A DNA stretch of 64,000 nucleotides from Gordionus sp. m RMFG-2023 (taxonomy: Eukaryota; Nematomorpha; Gordioida; Chordodea; Parachordodidae): contig NC_088777.1 in the NCBI RefSeq assembly GCF_954871325.1, forward strand, positions 43,191,366 through 43,255,365, written 5' to 3'. The notes below the pieces were generated by a model. That model was given only the letters and a program-made list of their open reading frames with translations. It was not told the DNA's origin and did not search any database. Shown here one piece after another: positions 27,301-38,214 of this stretch; the first letter of the stretch is position 1; each line of letters starts with the position of its first letter. Both the position numbers and the translations under genes were made by a program.

Positions 27301-28269
27301 TCACGGTATACGATTCTCTTGGCGGAGTGGTTTTCAGACCTTTAAATTAACTAGATTTCATTTGGTTTCTAAACTTACCCTAATAGTTAGCGCGAATTCG
27401 CGGCGAAATATATAAAAATACACAAAAATGCAGCGTATTTTATTATAATTCGCGCTAACTATGAATAAGTGGTTAATCTCAATGCAGCCTACTACTTTAT
27501 TTTGAAAAATTTCTTCAGTTTATGGGAACGTTTTGAGTCGGTTTGATTTATCATCTCTATTCTGAAGTGTTATATTATAGTTTTTTTTGAGAATGTTTCA
27601 CATAACGCACGTCGGAATCGAGAAAAATATTTATTTATTTTATTTTAATAAGATTATTTATAATCACGCATATTTATGCTTTATTTATCTATAAATTAAC
27701 AATTTTATTTTTTGGCTGATTAAGGTACCACAAACTCAAATAATAGATACGGCTATCTTATTTAGTCTACCCAAAAAACGTTCGATTTCCTTGAAATTTT
27801 TAGTATGGTATTATTTCGGTATGCGTAAATATAAATAATATTATTTGAATTTGGGTTGGAGGGATCAAGCATTATTTTTAGTTTTTCTTTTAAAGTAATA
27901 TGTTACATTAATAGGATTGATTTCTTGTAGTGTTTTTTTATGATTAACATTTTATAAAAAAATTATTTATGATATATTCTTTATAAATTCTTTAGTTTTA
28001 CATTTTAATAATTGAAACTTATTATTTTTAGCTATTAAATATTATCATACTGAATGATAATCTTCTTAATTTACTAAAACCTTTTTTTTATAGGTAAAAT
28101 TATCCAACAAGAAACACATGATTCTGTTGAAGATGCGGTATGCACCCTTAAGCTGTACAAGCTCTATTTAGAATTAACGGAAAAATTGAGTGCTGAAAAA
28201 TTTGCTCAAAATCTTAAAGATCTATATCAAAAAGGCCATTCTTGTAATTGGGAAATTCCTAGTTCGTGA
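12334..28269 (+). CDS. PAN2: PAN2, catalytic subunit of the PAN2-PAN3 poly(A) deadenylase
   Basis: Cytoplasmic 3'-5' exonuclease that trims mRNA poly(A) tails with PAN3. Exons read: 12334-12483, 12533-12702, 12756-12891, 12936-13019, 13180-13298, 13427-13547, 13969-14110, 14465-14660 (or 14681), 14862-14996, 15910-16017, 18490-18610, 20707-20822, 20905-21098, 22954-23153, 23448-23548, 24055-24283, 24664-24767, 24991-25323, 26892-27305, 27725-27818, 28094-28269. Junction phases agree except across 18610-20707, where an exon encoding the start of the UCH-like domain should lie but was not found. Order: N-terminal WD40 part (HFDLYEELLWVGNQ, RFIKVFDIRTYK), linker (DEELLKNMK), catalytically dead UCH-like domain (NHLCTKEYCMSCEL, MSEMENVLTC), then DEDDh exonuclease. 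Catalytic residues are intact: LDAEF, GHNVTKDF, THDSVEDA. The linker exons at 15910 and 18490 are less certain. The first introns are 44-53 bp; later ones contain transposons. Confidence 0.96.
15339..15552. mobile_element. Short hAT-like MITE (TTGTTAA-ended family), PAN2 intron
   Basis: Starts CTTAGTGTTGTTATACG and ends AACAACACTA. It is flanked by ATTGGGCT (15331-15338) and ATTGGGTT (15553-15560), a 7-of-8 match that fits a hAT-type 8-bp duplication. Interior motifs TTTTTAAAAACGGCTAACTC and GGCTAAAATATTGAATTAGC are shared with copies at 16172, 17540 and 51542. No coding capacity. Confidence 0.75.
16172..16371. mobile_element. Short hAT-like MITE (TTGTTAA-ended family), PAN2 intron
   Basis: Begins TTAGTGTTGTTAAACGGCTC and ends with GAGCTGTTTAACATTACCA, its imperfect inverted complement. 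Flanks AAACATAT and ATACATAT match at 7 of 8 positions. The interior carries the family motif GGCTAAAATATTGAGTTAGC. Confidence 0.75.
16837..17062. repeat. Repeat ending in GGTAAGCGG complement, with AATTCCCC motifs
   Basis: The block contains AAATAATTCCCCG motifs on one side and CGGGGAATTATTTTCC on the other, so it is partly inverted. Its right end CCGCTTACC is the complement of the GGTAAGCGG that opens the related array at 58551. Its left edge is uncertain. It lies in a PAN2 intron. Confidence 0.5.
17540..17735. mobile_element. Degenerate copy of the TTGTTAA-ended MITE
   Basis: The left end TAGTGTTGTTGGGTC and the inner motif GGCTAAAATCTTAATTGTGC are recognisably the family seen at 16172. 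The right end is eroded (GACCTAAATGTTATAGG). No clear target-site duplication. Confidence 0.55.
17779..18150 (-). mobile_element. hAT transposase fragment (zinc-finger MYM/TTF-type), PAN2 intron
   Basis: On the minus strand, 17779-17967 encodes a CSTRWSLPHQAVIAFL stretch followed by SSEADTLLDSI and HWNVLINCS. The spacing TRW ... R/H-x-A-V ... EA-x-x-LL ... W-x-x-L resembles the central part of TTF/MYM-type hAT transposases. Farther upstream on the same strand (about 18040-18150) is another open piece with NKIIEQNEESKKIDNEEI. It may belong to the same remnant, but I cannot show that. Both are too short and isolated to be functional. Confidence 0.45.
21250..22105 (+). other. Exon-like open segments inside a PAN2 intron
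   Basis: Three or four open segments on the plus strand have amino-acid composition unlike the AT-rich noise around them: about 21260-21405 (with LGSILLYKIPHYFFKKPG), about 21608-21738 (with GMDPAYSMSEWFIEFRKF, holding a CAGG|GTAATG possible donor), about 21795-21880 and about 21938-22100 (with VLPKKEAIKQLAKVWHLL). Some have plausible splice sites. The last two are also covered by a 102-codon open frame on the minus strand (22064-21756), so the coding strand is not certain. I do not recognise the product. It could be a nested gene, a transposon remnant or chance. Confidence 0.35.
25648..26621. mobile_element. Inverted-repeat element with CATAGGCGTAGC ends, interrupted
   Basis: The left end CATAGGCGTAGCCA and the right end, read on the other strand as CATAGGCGTAGCTATGGGGG, are inverted. 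Both are followed inward by a G-rich run. A second element with hAT ends (25863-26579) sits inside it, so most of the length is insert. I found no target-site duplication. It lies in the PAN2 intron between the two halves of the exonuclease domain. Confidence 0.6.
25863..26579 (+). mobile_element. Internally deleted hAT element with transposase C-terminus
   Basis: Termini TAGAGGTCG (left) and TGCAGACCTCTA (right) are of the same type as those of the short GATCTGCA-ended elements in this window. At about 26070-26204 the plus strand encodes LPKLSRLARKILAILGTNAS followed by TERGFSFARG, the hAT dimerisation-domain signature (P-x-LS-x-LARK-x-LAI ... S-x-ERGFS). An in-frame TGA then follows, with a displaced downstream part of the same domain. 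G+C-rich GGGTGGGCGTG ends flank an AT-rich middle. The rest of the transposase is missing. It is a plausible relative of the source of the short elements. Confidence 0.75.
27384..27461. mobile_element. 78-bp perfect hairpin element in a PAN2 intron
   Basis: TAGTTAGCGCGAATT at the left is exactly complementary to AATTCGCGCTAACTA at the right, a perfect 15-bp terminal inverted repeat around an AT-rich middle. The ends begin and finish with TA, as expected for insertion at a TA dinucleotide. It may be a very small MITE or simply a hairpin. It lies 78 bp after an exonuclease exon. Confidence 0.6.
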
Positions 28270-28546
28270 TTCAATCATTTTTTTTATGAAAAATAACATA
28301 TCGATAAATTATAACAAACCATTTTAAAACATAGTTTATATTATATTATATGTATAGTAATTAATATATAGATATTTAATTTAATTAATATATAAATTAT
28401 ATGTTAGATGATATAAATTAAAATTATTATTTAAAAAAATACAATAAACATATATACTATTTTTAAAAAATTTACCAAATTTTATTGATAAAGATTAATA
28501 ATGCTATAAAAATAATAACTAAATTGGTGTGTTCCTAGGGATCAAA

Positions 28547-31500
28547 TTAGTTTTTGAGATATATTTTCGTCAAATTCTTGAAAGGAATTTCAAAAGTAAG
28601 GCTTAAGGCTAATGCCGATAAGTAGCTGAGTCCTAAAAATCCAAAATACAACACGAGGTAATGGAAGTGGCACATATAAATCGGCGTTCTCAAGTTTTTG
28701 TAAACTAACTGCATTAAAGATGGGTGAATCATGTAAGTGCAATAAGCCAAATTACCCAGGGGCACCCAAAATGGGTGGCACAGAATATTTAATAGTAAAT
28801 TCTTTTTACTTGTCGGAGCTTCTTTTGAGTCCGTTTCTTCACTCGGTGATTCTTTGAAATGCCTATAAGAACACATTATGATGGCTCCTATAATAAGAGA
28901 CCATATCACGCGACCAGTGGCATTTATAATTGCGTGAATTAATGCAGGGCCTCTGGTAGGATCACTCTCTAAAAAAAACCGCATTTCTTTTATCAGGAAC
29001 GTTACAGCTTTGATGGACAGAACAGTCGTTAGGGTTAGGCAGGCCCATTTGTGTTTATAAGTGAGCTCTTTGATTTTTCGACAAGTTATTACATTCGTAT
29101 AGTCTCGAGGTTCCGTTGGAGTAGAAATATCATTTTTAGGCTTGATTATGGTTACGTCCTCATCTAAAAAAAAATTTTTTAAAGTAGTTCTTTTTTATGA
29201 TTAATTATACATTTACAAATGTAAATAGTGTATTTTGATTTTGATAATCATAATTATTTATTAAATAATGATAAATTTAACAACTAAATTGACTTAATAT
29301 CAGTGACCTGCAGAGGTATCAATTGCACAGCTCGGCCCTGATTTGTAAGAAAATATTTGTTAGGCCCGGCCCGGATTTTTTAATTTTCGGTCTGGCCCGT
29401 GTGTATAAAAATTTCCCAATGAAATGTTTTAAAATGATATAGGAATTATGAGGAGGAATGAATATTATATATTAATCAATTATACAACAATTTTTAATAT
29501 ATAATATTATTTTATTTCATCTATTTATTTTATATACGTATAATCGCGATTTAAAATTTTCAGCCCGGCCTGGATATTTAAAAAAAAATTTAGGCTCGGG
29601 AAGGGTTTCTTTTAAAAAAAATTAGGGTGCGACCCGTGTACCCGGGCTTTGGGTCGTGCTGGGCCTGCAGGTCTCTGTTTACCCTTCTAAACCAGAGATA
29701 AAATGAGAAATAATGTTTTACAACGATTTCGAAGGGCTAAAACAATTAATGATTTTTTTTTATTGAACTTTAAAAAAAATGCTTTTAATTTATATTTTTC
29801 AATATTAAACATTTCGAGCAGGGCTAGGTAGGACCTATAAATAAATTTTTAAAAATCGGGTAGGGCTTATGCCGATCCACAATATCATGGATCCGACATT
29901 CATACAAAAGTGATCCGATATTGATTTATTTGCTATCTCTCTCTTTGAACCTATGATAAAAAAAACTGATCTTTTCTTTGCAAAATTTTCTTTAACTAAC
30001 CCTATAGAGGTAAAACAAGAAACACTTATAAATTTTCCGTTTCTCACGGCCAAAACGATTCTAGTGCATTTTGATTTTTTTCACCCAAAAAGTTAAGCAT
30101 CTCATTTAAAATATAGGAAACGTTTATGATCTTTCTTTTAAATTAATTCCGTTTTTTTTTCTTCAAAACATTACAAAATTATTTAATAAAATAAAAAAAA
30201 AATATATAATCATAAAATAGCATAATATCGGCCATATCAAATTTTATCTAACATTGATAAATGCCGACCCCGATTCCATATTTATTATCGGTAAAGCATA
30301 TCAATATAATTAGAATCAATGAGCGCTGCTATTTAAACAGGTATACCTGACGAAGAATAAATTATAGTTTTAAAAAGTTATATTTTATTTACTTGATGAT
30401 AATTGATAAGCCAATATAAATCCCATTAAATACGGAGTTATCCTTATGTGAGGTTTAATGTAGAAGTCGTAGAAAAAGTTTAGTATTTGAGGATCATCTG
30501 GAAATATGCCTGGCCTTTTAAGATAAATTATTTTAAAAAAATTTAATTATTTGATTACAAATCATCAAATAAACTAAATAGATTAGTTATTAATATAATA
30601 GTCATTTAAAATATGAATGGAATAAATATTTTGTTTAATAACTGATCAAGAAAATTTTTTAAATCATGACCCCTAAAGGTAGAGGGCTGCAAAGTAATTT
30701 TTTCACAACCCGAGCCTGAGCACACATTTTTTAGTCCAACCCGACCCGAGCCCGAATAAAATTTTGCAATTTGAGTTTGAATATTATAATAGCCAAAAAA
30801 AATTTATGTGTATTTATTCATCGCCTTAAATAAAAGTTTATTTATCGGCCATAATCTATTCAAGATATATATTAAGTTGCATTTTATTTAATTTGTAAAG
30901 CCCGAGGGTCAGGTCGGGCTACGGACAGCCCGTGCAGTACTCTACCTAAAGGTCTAAAAATATTGTTGATGAATATAAAATTTAAGCAATTATTTTTAAA
31001 AAATTAAATAGAAAAGCAAATCAATATTACCAAATCATAAATTAACTGCTATTAATGACTTAAAAAATATTTAAAAAATTAATATCCTTCAGATCATTTA
31101 CCTATAACGATTGAAATAGCTTATCAAGAATGTTGATACCACCGAAAGAACCAATAGCCCCCAAAGAAAAAGTTTTCCATTGATTCTGGATAATCTCCGA
31201 ACTAAACCCATTATTATTGGGGCCACCAAATGAAACTGAATGTCGTTTGCCAAATACCAGGTCCAAACACCGCACATTTTCCTGCATCCCACGATATTGT
31301 TGACGAATAAAAGATTTGTCCACCACATTTTCCGGCAATTTTCATACGATTGAGTGTTGAGCAGGCTAAATGAAGGAGGCCCAGCTGTAAATGTACCTAA
31401 ATGGGGTACCAGAAAAATTTCAAATACCAGAATGCTAACGTAGACAGGTACCAACCTCATATATCGACTAAAGCATAATTTGAGCATGTCTATAAGTTTA

Positions 31501-33005
31501 CTTCTAATAGATTTTGATGAGGTGTTTTTATGATATTCAATTTTTGGCGCTGTTGATACTACATATAAATATCCAGATAAAAAGAAAAAGGTATCGACGG
31601 CGAAAAACCCTGAATACAAAAATATTATCGTAGGATCTTCCAGCATTCTTGGGCCCAATATTTCTCCGATGTTCATAGTAATGAAAGAAGAAAATAGGTA
31701 AGTATGAGCATATACCACGTGCAGCATGCTTAACCCGCGTATCCCATATATAACATCAGTATATTTTCGATTATTCGCGTTATGTGAGATGGTATTCGTG
31801 GGGATCATTGCAGTATTATTTTTTTCATTATGCGTTGGATTTCGCAGAATCCCACCGGGGTTTAATGGCTGCTTTTTGATACTCATAAAGTTTTTATTGG
31901 AGGAACCATTACTATGAATTTGAAGAAATGCTTCTTTATTACTGACGTCAGATATTTTGGCCCAGTTCTTGTCAAGTGAAAAAGCATCTAAAATTAATAT
32001 CAAGTGACTATATAGAAAAATTTTTAATCTGCAAATTTTATCAGCGTTTGATATTTTTGGAGGATGCGTTATATTTATTATTCCCACATCTTTAAATTTC
32101 GCTATTAAAAGAATTAAGGCAAAAAGTGAAAAATAGATGACGCCAGTGAAAAGATCGTTTCTCTTTATTTTATGCAAGTGAGCTATTTTTGCTTTAACTC
32201 TTCCGCTCTCATTTATCAACACTGGAATGTTGTTTTGGAATTTGATAGGTCCTTGTTTGTTTAAGGCAACGGGAATGTTTAAATAGGAATGCCCTGTACA
32301 CCACACTTGTTCCACGTTCAATTCCTTTAAACCCGTATGTTGTTCCATATTTATAGCGCCCCTTAATAACGACTTCCCGTAATGGTTTATCGTCGATTGT
32401 ACTAACAATTGCACGTCGGCGGGTAGGCATGTTGATGGTAAGCATAGTCCCAAACGAAAGTATAAACTTGGTAAAGAATCCGAAATAGGAGCTTCGGTTT
32501 TTAAAGAATTTATGACACTTTCGGGATACAATCTCGTATCCGGAAAAATAAACCGACTTATGTCGATGGACGCGACGCAATACGATGTCGACATGGTAGA
32601 ATATCCTAAGCTGGGCGATATCAGACTATGCAAAGGTAGTAGGCACCTATCGAAAGACCCTAACGAATTAAAGTTTCCTTCGTATATCGAATGGGAAGGA
32701 TATTTTCCCGAGGAGTGAACCATATGTAGGGCCCAAATCTTACTATGTTGAATTCCATTTAGGTATAAATTAAGATCAGCACGGCATTCCTCACTTATAT
32801 AATAAGTTAAATTTCTAGGATTCTTGTCGTTAAATTTAAAATCGTTCGTTATAGTAAATAAATTGTCAATCGCGATCGCCGGATTGATAATTTTGACCAG
32901 CAACTTTTCTAAATCTAAATTAACTTGTTGAGTTTCACTGTCGCATTTACAATACAATAATGCTAAATAGAGCTGGAATAGTTCCAATAAAATAAATTTA
33001 TACAT
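28547..33005 (-). CDS. Nose-resistant-to-fluoxetine (NRF-6)-type membrane acyltransferase
   Basis: Three exons: 33005-31102, 30514-30393 and 29163-28547, with matching phases, giving about 880 aa. The ATG at 33005 opens a hydrophobic signal peptide (residues 1-25). Then comes an extracellular Cys-rich NRF domain (about 35-240) with LYLNGIQHSKIWALHMVHSS, GSFDRCL and LCLPSTC. A membrane segment and a variable loop follow, then an acyltransferase-3 domain from about residue 430: GIRGLSMLHVVYAHTY with the family His, FFAVDTFFFLSGYL, RYMRLVPVY, WTWYLANDIQFHLVAP, KPHIRITPYLMGFILAY, and LAYCTYMIHP near the end. The family is found in animals; nematode nrf-6 acts in lipid transport and drug response. 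The actual substrate is unknown. Both introns contain hAT-derived elements. Transcription converges on PAN2, with 277 bp between stop codons. Family certain, orthology within it not. Confidence 0.93.
29301..29677. mobile_element. hAT-like non-autonomous element, NRF gene intron 2
   Basis: Starts CAGTGACCTGCAGAGG and ends GGGCCTGCAGGTCTCTG, giving inverted CAGNGACCTGCA ends. G+C-rich GGCCCGGCCCGG arms surround an AT-rich centre, the same architecture as the elements at 37796 and 62189. Flanking 8-mers do not match, so the edges or the duplication have decayed. Confidence 0.65.
30680..30944. mobile_element. hAT non-autonomous element with TSD, NRF gene intron 1
   Basis: Begins TAGAGGGCTGCAAAG and ends CGTGCAGTACTCTA. 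It is flanked by a perfect 8-bp duplication CCTAAAGG at 30672-30679 and 30945-30952. Arms are rich in CCCGACCCGAGCCC; the core is AT-rich. Non-coding. Confidence 0.9.
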
Positions 33006-33841
33006 TTTAATGGTTTTATACAAATTATTATTTTATAATATTAAAATTTGAAAGAAAGAAAAAAAAATGACAATTAATACTTTTATGAATTAATAATTAC
33101 ATTTTTTTAAATATAATTAATAAAAAAAAAATTTTTATAGCAACAATTCCTTGTGTGCTATTTAGTTGTTCGATTAAGTTTTTACTTACACTATTAAAAG
33201 TTTGCAATTTGTTTATGAAAGAAAAATAGACGTCCTTATCATAATATTAAAATTTAATACTGTCTTTTGTTTGATATTTTTTTTAAACCATAATTATTTT
33301 TTAAAAAATATGGGATCGCGATTGGTAAACTTGTAAAATGAGATATTTTTTTAATGTAAATAAAAGTATCATAATAAAATAATAAATTAGTTTGGTAAAT
33401 ATATCACATATATATTTTAAATGCGGTTAGCTGAGAAGGTGATCGATATCAATAGAAAAAGTAAAGTAAAAAATTGTCCTTAAAGAGATTAAATTTCAAT
33501 TTTTTTTTGAAATTTATTAAATCATTTTAAAACTTTTCATTTCAAAAGTCGAAGAATATTAGAATAATGTTATGAGCAGTTTTTTTTGTAAATAATCCCC
33601 CCCCCCTCTCCCACCCTCTTTGTATCTCTAATTTTTCTAAAACTAACTTGAAAACCCGGATATAAATAAATAATTAATTTTCTAAATCCTTGTTTTGACT
33701 TGATTCGTTTTTTTTCTTAGAAAAAAATGAAAGATATCATAAAAAGTTGAATAGAATAAGAGAGACCTTGGAACTGCGGACCGGATTTTGTAAAAAAAAA
33801 AATCTAATAACATTTGTAAATATTAACAAAAAAAATTTTGT
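33006..33841. other. Upstream region of the NRF gene
   Basis: AT-rich non-coding DNA with homopolymer runs, including a C-run followed by TCTCCCACCC at about 33598-33617. No gene or clear promoter element can be picked out. Confidence 0.4.
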
Positions 33842-35265
33842 CAGTGTGTTGTTAAAGTAGCACGCTATTTTTTTTCAGTAGCGGTAGCTTTAGTGAGCTA
33901 CTTTTTTAAAAAAAATTAGCGATAGCGGTAGCTCGCCACTAATTTAGAAAGCGAATTAGCATTTATAATTCTAAAATGAAATCTTCTTATATTTTATTTA
34001 ATTTTGAAATTTATATTTAAAAATCTGCGTTAAAGTTTTCAAAATAATTTAAAATGACGATAGAGACTTAATATTATAGATAATTTTAGTACAGATCATA
34101 TCGACAAAGTAATTTCCCTAGAAAATGATGAGAATATTGAATTTCTTTTTCCTGAATTTGCAAATACTTTAATCTCGATAAAAATAATTAACACAGATTA
34201 TAAATTTAATTGAGGTTTTATTATCAAGCAAGACTAGTAGCTTCAACGAGGAAACATTTAAAAGTAATATATCAAACAAATTTAATATCAATGTGTAGCC
34301 CATTCCTAAATCTTTAAAATAAAATTTGAATCAAAGCTGTATCTATAATAAATTTTGAGCTATATGAGTTTATGTGAAAGCTGATTTTCTGGCTCAGTCC
34401 AAGCATTGTCCATAAGATTTTATTCAAGAATTATATTATTATATAGATTTTATAGTTTACATGACATTTTTAATATATATATTTTTTTAAATTACGTATA
34501 TATGTTTTACTTTTAACGTTCAATGTATTAAATATTTTTATTAATAAAGTATATATCGACTAAAAAAAAAAAAAATTAAAAATTACATTAAATAATTCAT
34601 CATTCATTTTATCATTAGACGCATATATTTAATGATAATATTTTATAAATTATTTTAATGTTAAACATGCTTAATTAACCACTCAAATTTTATCAAAACA
34701 TGCTAAAATATACATATTTCAATCCTTTCACATTTTAGCCAAAAGTGTGGTGACCTGGCTTGTTGGCAAACATGGCCATATACTTATCGCCTACATAATT
34801 TTTATTCTAACTATTACTATTATAATTTAGATTGACATCAGCCAGATTAAAAACGCCACCTACCATAAATTATACTACTATTGAAACTCCTTTAGATACA
34901 TTTTTTAAATCTAAAAATACTCAAAAGAATTTTATGACGATTTTTCTTATATAAAAAGTATGTATATTAATAATACTACATTGCGCGCTAGAATTGAACG
35001 GTTATTTAATCATAGCTTATACTTTCTGATTGTCGGACTAGACTTGAGGAAGACAGTATGGAAATGTTATTATTATTGAGACACAATAAAAAAAAAAATT
35101 GTATATATATTTGAAATTTTAATATTTTTAATTTGTGGAAATAGAGATGCTTAGAAAATATTTTGTAAAAAATTATAAAGTAACGAAAAAGGTAGATAAT
35201 AGCGCGCTACTTTTTGAAAATGTTAGCGGTAGCGATAGCGCGCTACTTTTAAAGTAGCTTTTAGC
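33842..35265 (+). mobile_element. Decayed hAT element with dimerisation-domain remnant
   Basis: The left end CAGTGTGTTGTTAAAGTAGC and the right end, read in reverse as CAATGTTGCTAAAAGCTAC, form inverted termini. Inside them are GTAGCGGTAGC / GTAGCGCGC motifs. Near the right end (about 34980-35090) the plus strand encodes ARIERLFNHS and, shifted in frame, RTRLEDSMEMLLLLRHN, the C-terminal hAT dimerisation motif. The coding part is frameshifted and mostly lost, so the element is dead. No exact target-site duplication was found. Confidence 0.7.
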
Positions 35266-37787
35266 AACATTGTCTGACACTAAGTGAGATATTTAAAGTG
35301 TACATGTTGCATTGGGATATAGATTATGGGATTTCGGAATCTCTCAATTTTAGATTTAAAACATATTTATCAATAAAAGTTTATTCCAGCATGTGTAGAG
35401 TAGAAGAACGGGGTTAGTCGTTGGGCGTTTCAAACCATTTGCGCCCATTTTAAAATTTAAGCCATATAAAATTTTGAAGTTAAATTTGGAAAATTTTTGC
35501 AAAACAAGATTATAATTTATATTAAGCTTAAAAAAATATAATTTAACCTTTAAAGCAAAGTTTAAACCTCCTTTCATAGTTTGAGAAAGTTTTACGAACA
35601 TTTGTGTGTCTATATATTATTTTGATCATGATTATTAAAGCTAGTGCTAATTGGGCTTGCGAAACCGAAAATGTATTATAAAATATTTCTTATTTTTTTT
35701 AAATTTATAGTATCTTTGGTTATTTTGTGGATTTCTTACAAATTTCATAAGATATTATAAAAAAATGCAAAAAGGGTTTCCAAATTACAAATTTTATTTT
35801 TAATAAATAAATTCATTATTGAAATTTTCGAAATCGAATTTGGACGCCTATTCAAGGTAATGAATAAATGCGAGAATCATTTATTTTTGTTTTGAAAAAT
35901 TTTTTGACTTTGGACGCACCCCAAAGAATCAATTATTTTATATGTTTCTAAATGTATCTAAAATTATCAAAATTATACGTTAATTTTTATTATTTTGGTA
36001 GAATTATTATTTAACCGCTAAGATATTAAAATTGTTCTGTAAATATATCAATCTTAAGAAATGGCATTTTTATTTCCGTTATATGGCAGAAAATGTAATG
36101 GTTTTGGAAGCACCATATCCAAGGTGAGGGGGGGGGGGTGTAAAAATTCTTGGAGAAAATTAAAATTGACAAAAAAATAAATAAATGTGACAATGCTCAC
36201 AAATTTAATAAAATATAGTTGTAAGTATTTAATATTTATCAATATATAGCAGTTCCCAAGATATAAAAAGACCGAAATTATAGATGATTTTTTTTAATTA
36301 AAAATTGATTTGTCTAGCCCCGGTCTCCCCAACACGCTCTGTAAATTTTAGACATGCACTGTAATACATCACACACATTTTAAATTAGAAATCATCTCTA
36401 GTAAATGATTTAAAAAGAGACCTTATGAATTCCTTATCCAAATACGATATATATAATTTCCTATGAATTATGGGTTAAATATATAAAATCCCGAGTTAAA
36501 GCAACAAATTTTAGAACAGGGGATTCAAACTATTATTTTTGCCGAGGGGTGTATATCATAATTATCTAAAGAAGTATTAAATTTAAAACCTCCGCTTCAA
36601 TCAATTTCAAAATTAATGGAATTGGATTCATAGGTCCCTTGACGCCTGTCTTCTCTATATATAGTAATTATAATAGTAAATAAAAATTATATACAATGAT
36701 ATTTTTTTTTAAAGTAACATACTGTAATGTCTAAGATTTTATTATAAAGTGATTAGTTAGTCATATTTCAGAAAAGTATTTTTTAAGAAATAATTGAATA
36801 TTCTAAATATTTATGTATAATGATAAACTAAAAGACATTGAACAAAACGCCGGACAGAAATACTCTAATTTTTACAAAAATATTTATCTGTCAATTTCAA
36901 TTTTTCTGCAATTTGGCATTTTCGTCCTCCGATATTTAATTTATTTCAATATCGATTTTAGTGACATTTATTTATTTTTTTCCATATATATTTAATATAT
37001 TATCATAGTAGTGTTACAATAATATTAATTGTTAATTTTTTTTCAAATAATGCCTTTTTACAATTTTTATACTCCTTTGATTATTAGTTACTTGCTTTTT
37101 TTTAAACATATTTTTTTAAATTTAACTCGAGTCGTGCATGTGTTTGTTTTGTTGTGAGTTTACATATAAATTTGATTGTCCTTTTTTTAAAAAAAAAAAG
37201 TATGAAATGAATCCTTTGACTTTGTATTAATTAAAATTTATAATGAAAATAAACAATTCATCAATCTGGATGATTATAATATATAATAAAAAAAAATATT
37301 GTTTTTATTTTTAGTTTATCAAAGATTAGCTGCCAATGCAGGGTAAAAGAAACCCCCATTTTTCTCAAAAAAAAAGAAGATATATATATATATATAGAAT
37401 AATACCACATTACAATTGGCCAAACTACCCCTTCTACCATATATTTTATTTTAAATTTCTAAAAATCTACTACCACACATTTTTAAAAAGACAGAAAAAA
37501 ATGGCTAATTTGTTAGTGAAAAAAAATATCAAATTTTACTTCGATTTTTATTTAATAATGTTGATCTTGATCTTTATATTTATAGATCAATAATTACATC
37601 TAAACTTCCTTAAAGATATTCTCTAAAGACAATCATTTATATGTGTGAAGCGGTATTAATAATGTCTAAAAATTAGAAATGACTTATACTCTCATTTTTT
37701 AAATTTAATATTTAAATTAGACAGGTACAAACAATCGTTGCCAAAAATACGTATTTCCTGATGACAACATTTCCCCCCATGTATAAT
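35266..37787. other. Gene-free AT-rich region
   Basis: Contains a fragment related to the 4781-5166 inverted-repeat element (GGATTTCGGAATCTCTC near 35330-35350 and CATGTGTAGAGTA near 35390), a G-run near 36128 and a short TA microsatellite near 37381-37396. Open frames here are short, low-complexity and not supported. Confidence 0.5.
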
Positions 37788-37795
37788 ATACCTAT

Positions 37796-38208
37796 TCGAG
37801 ATCTGCAAAGTTAGGACCGGCCCGTACCCGGCCTGAGTCCGGCCCAAACTGGCTTCGGGCCGGGCTCAGGCCTATTTCTATTTAAAATAATCGGGTTCGG
37901 GCCGGGTCGGGTCGGACCTTGTAAATTTTATTAAATATATCTAATATATCAATTTTATTAAATATATCTAAATTTATCAATTTTATATTGAAAATTTTTG
38001 ATTTAATTTATTGAAACTAAAGGCCATATAACATATGTCTTTTATTTTAAGTAATTATAAAAATTAATTTCTATATTTGAATAAATTCGGGACAGGTCGG
38101 TCCGGTAAATTTTTTTAAAATAAATTTTGGGTTCGGGCCGGCAAAACTTTTTTAAAAAAATTTCGGGCCGGGCCGGGCTTGAAAAATTAAGCCCGATGCA
38201 GATCACTA
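37796..38208 (+). mobile_element. hAT non-autonomous element with TSD, 413 bp
   Basis: Starts TCGAGATCTGCAAAGTTAGG and ends GATGCAGATCACTA, flanked by the perfect 8-bp duplication ATACCTAT (37788-37795 and 38209-38216). Arms are rich in CGGGCCGGGTCGGG around an AT-rich centre. It aligns over nearly its whole length with the inverted copy at 62189-62564, including the TAACATATGTCTTTTATTTT core, so the family was active fairly recently. Confidence 0.92.
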
Positions 38209-38214
38209 ATACCT

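Noticed and set aside
31726-32718. Open frames on the plus strand and in other minus frames across 31.7-32.7 kb
   Set aside because: Shadows of the NRF-type acyltransferase exon.
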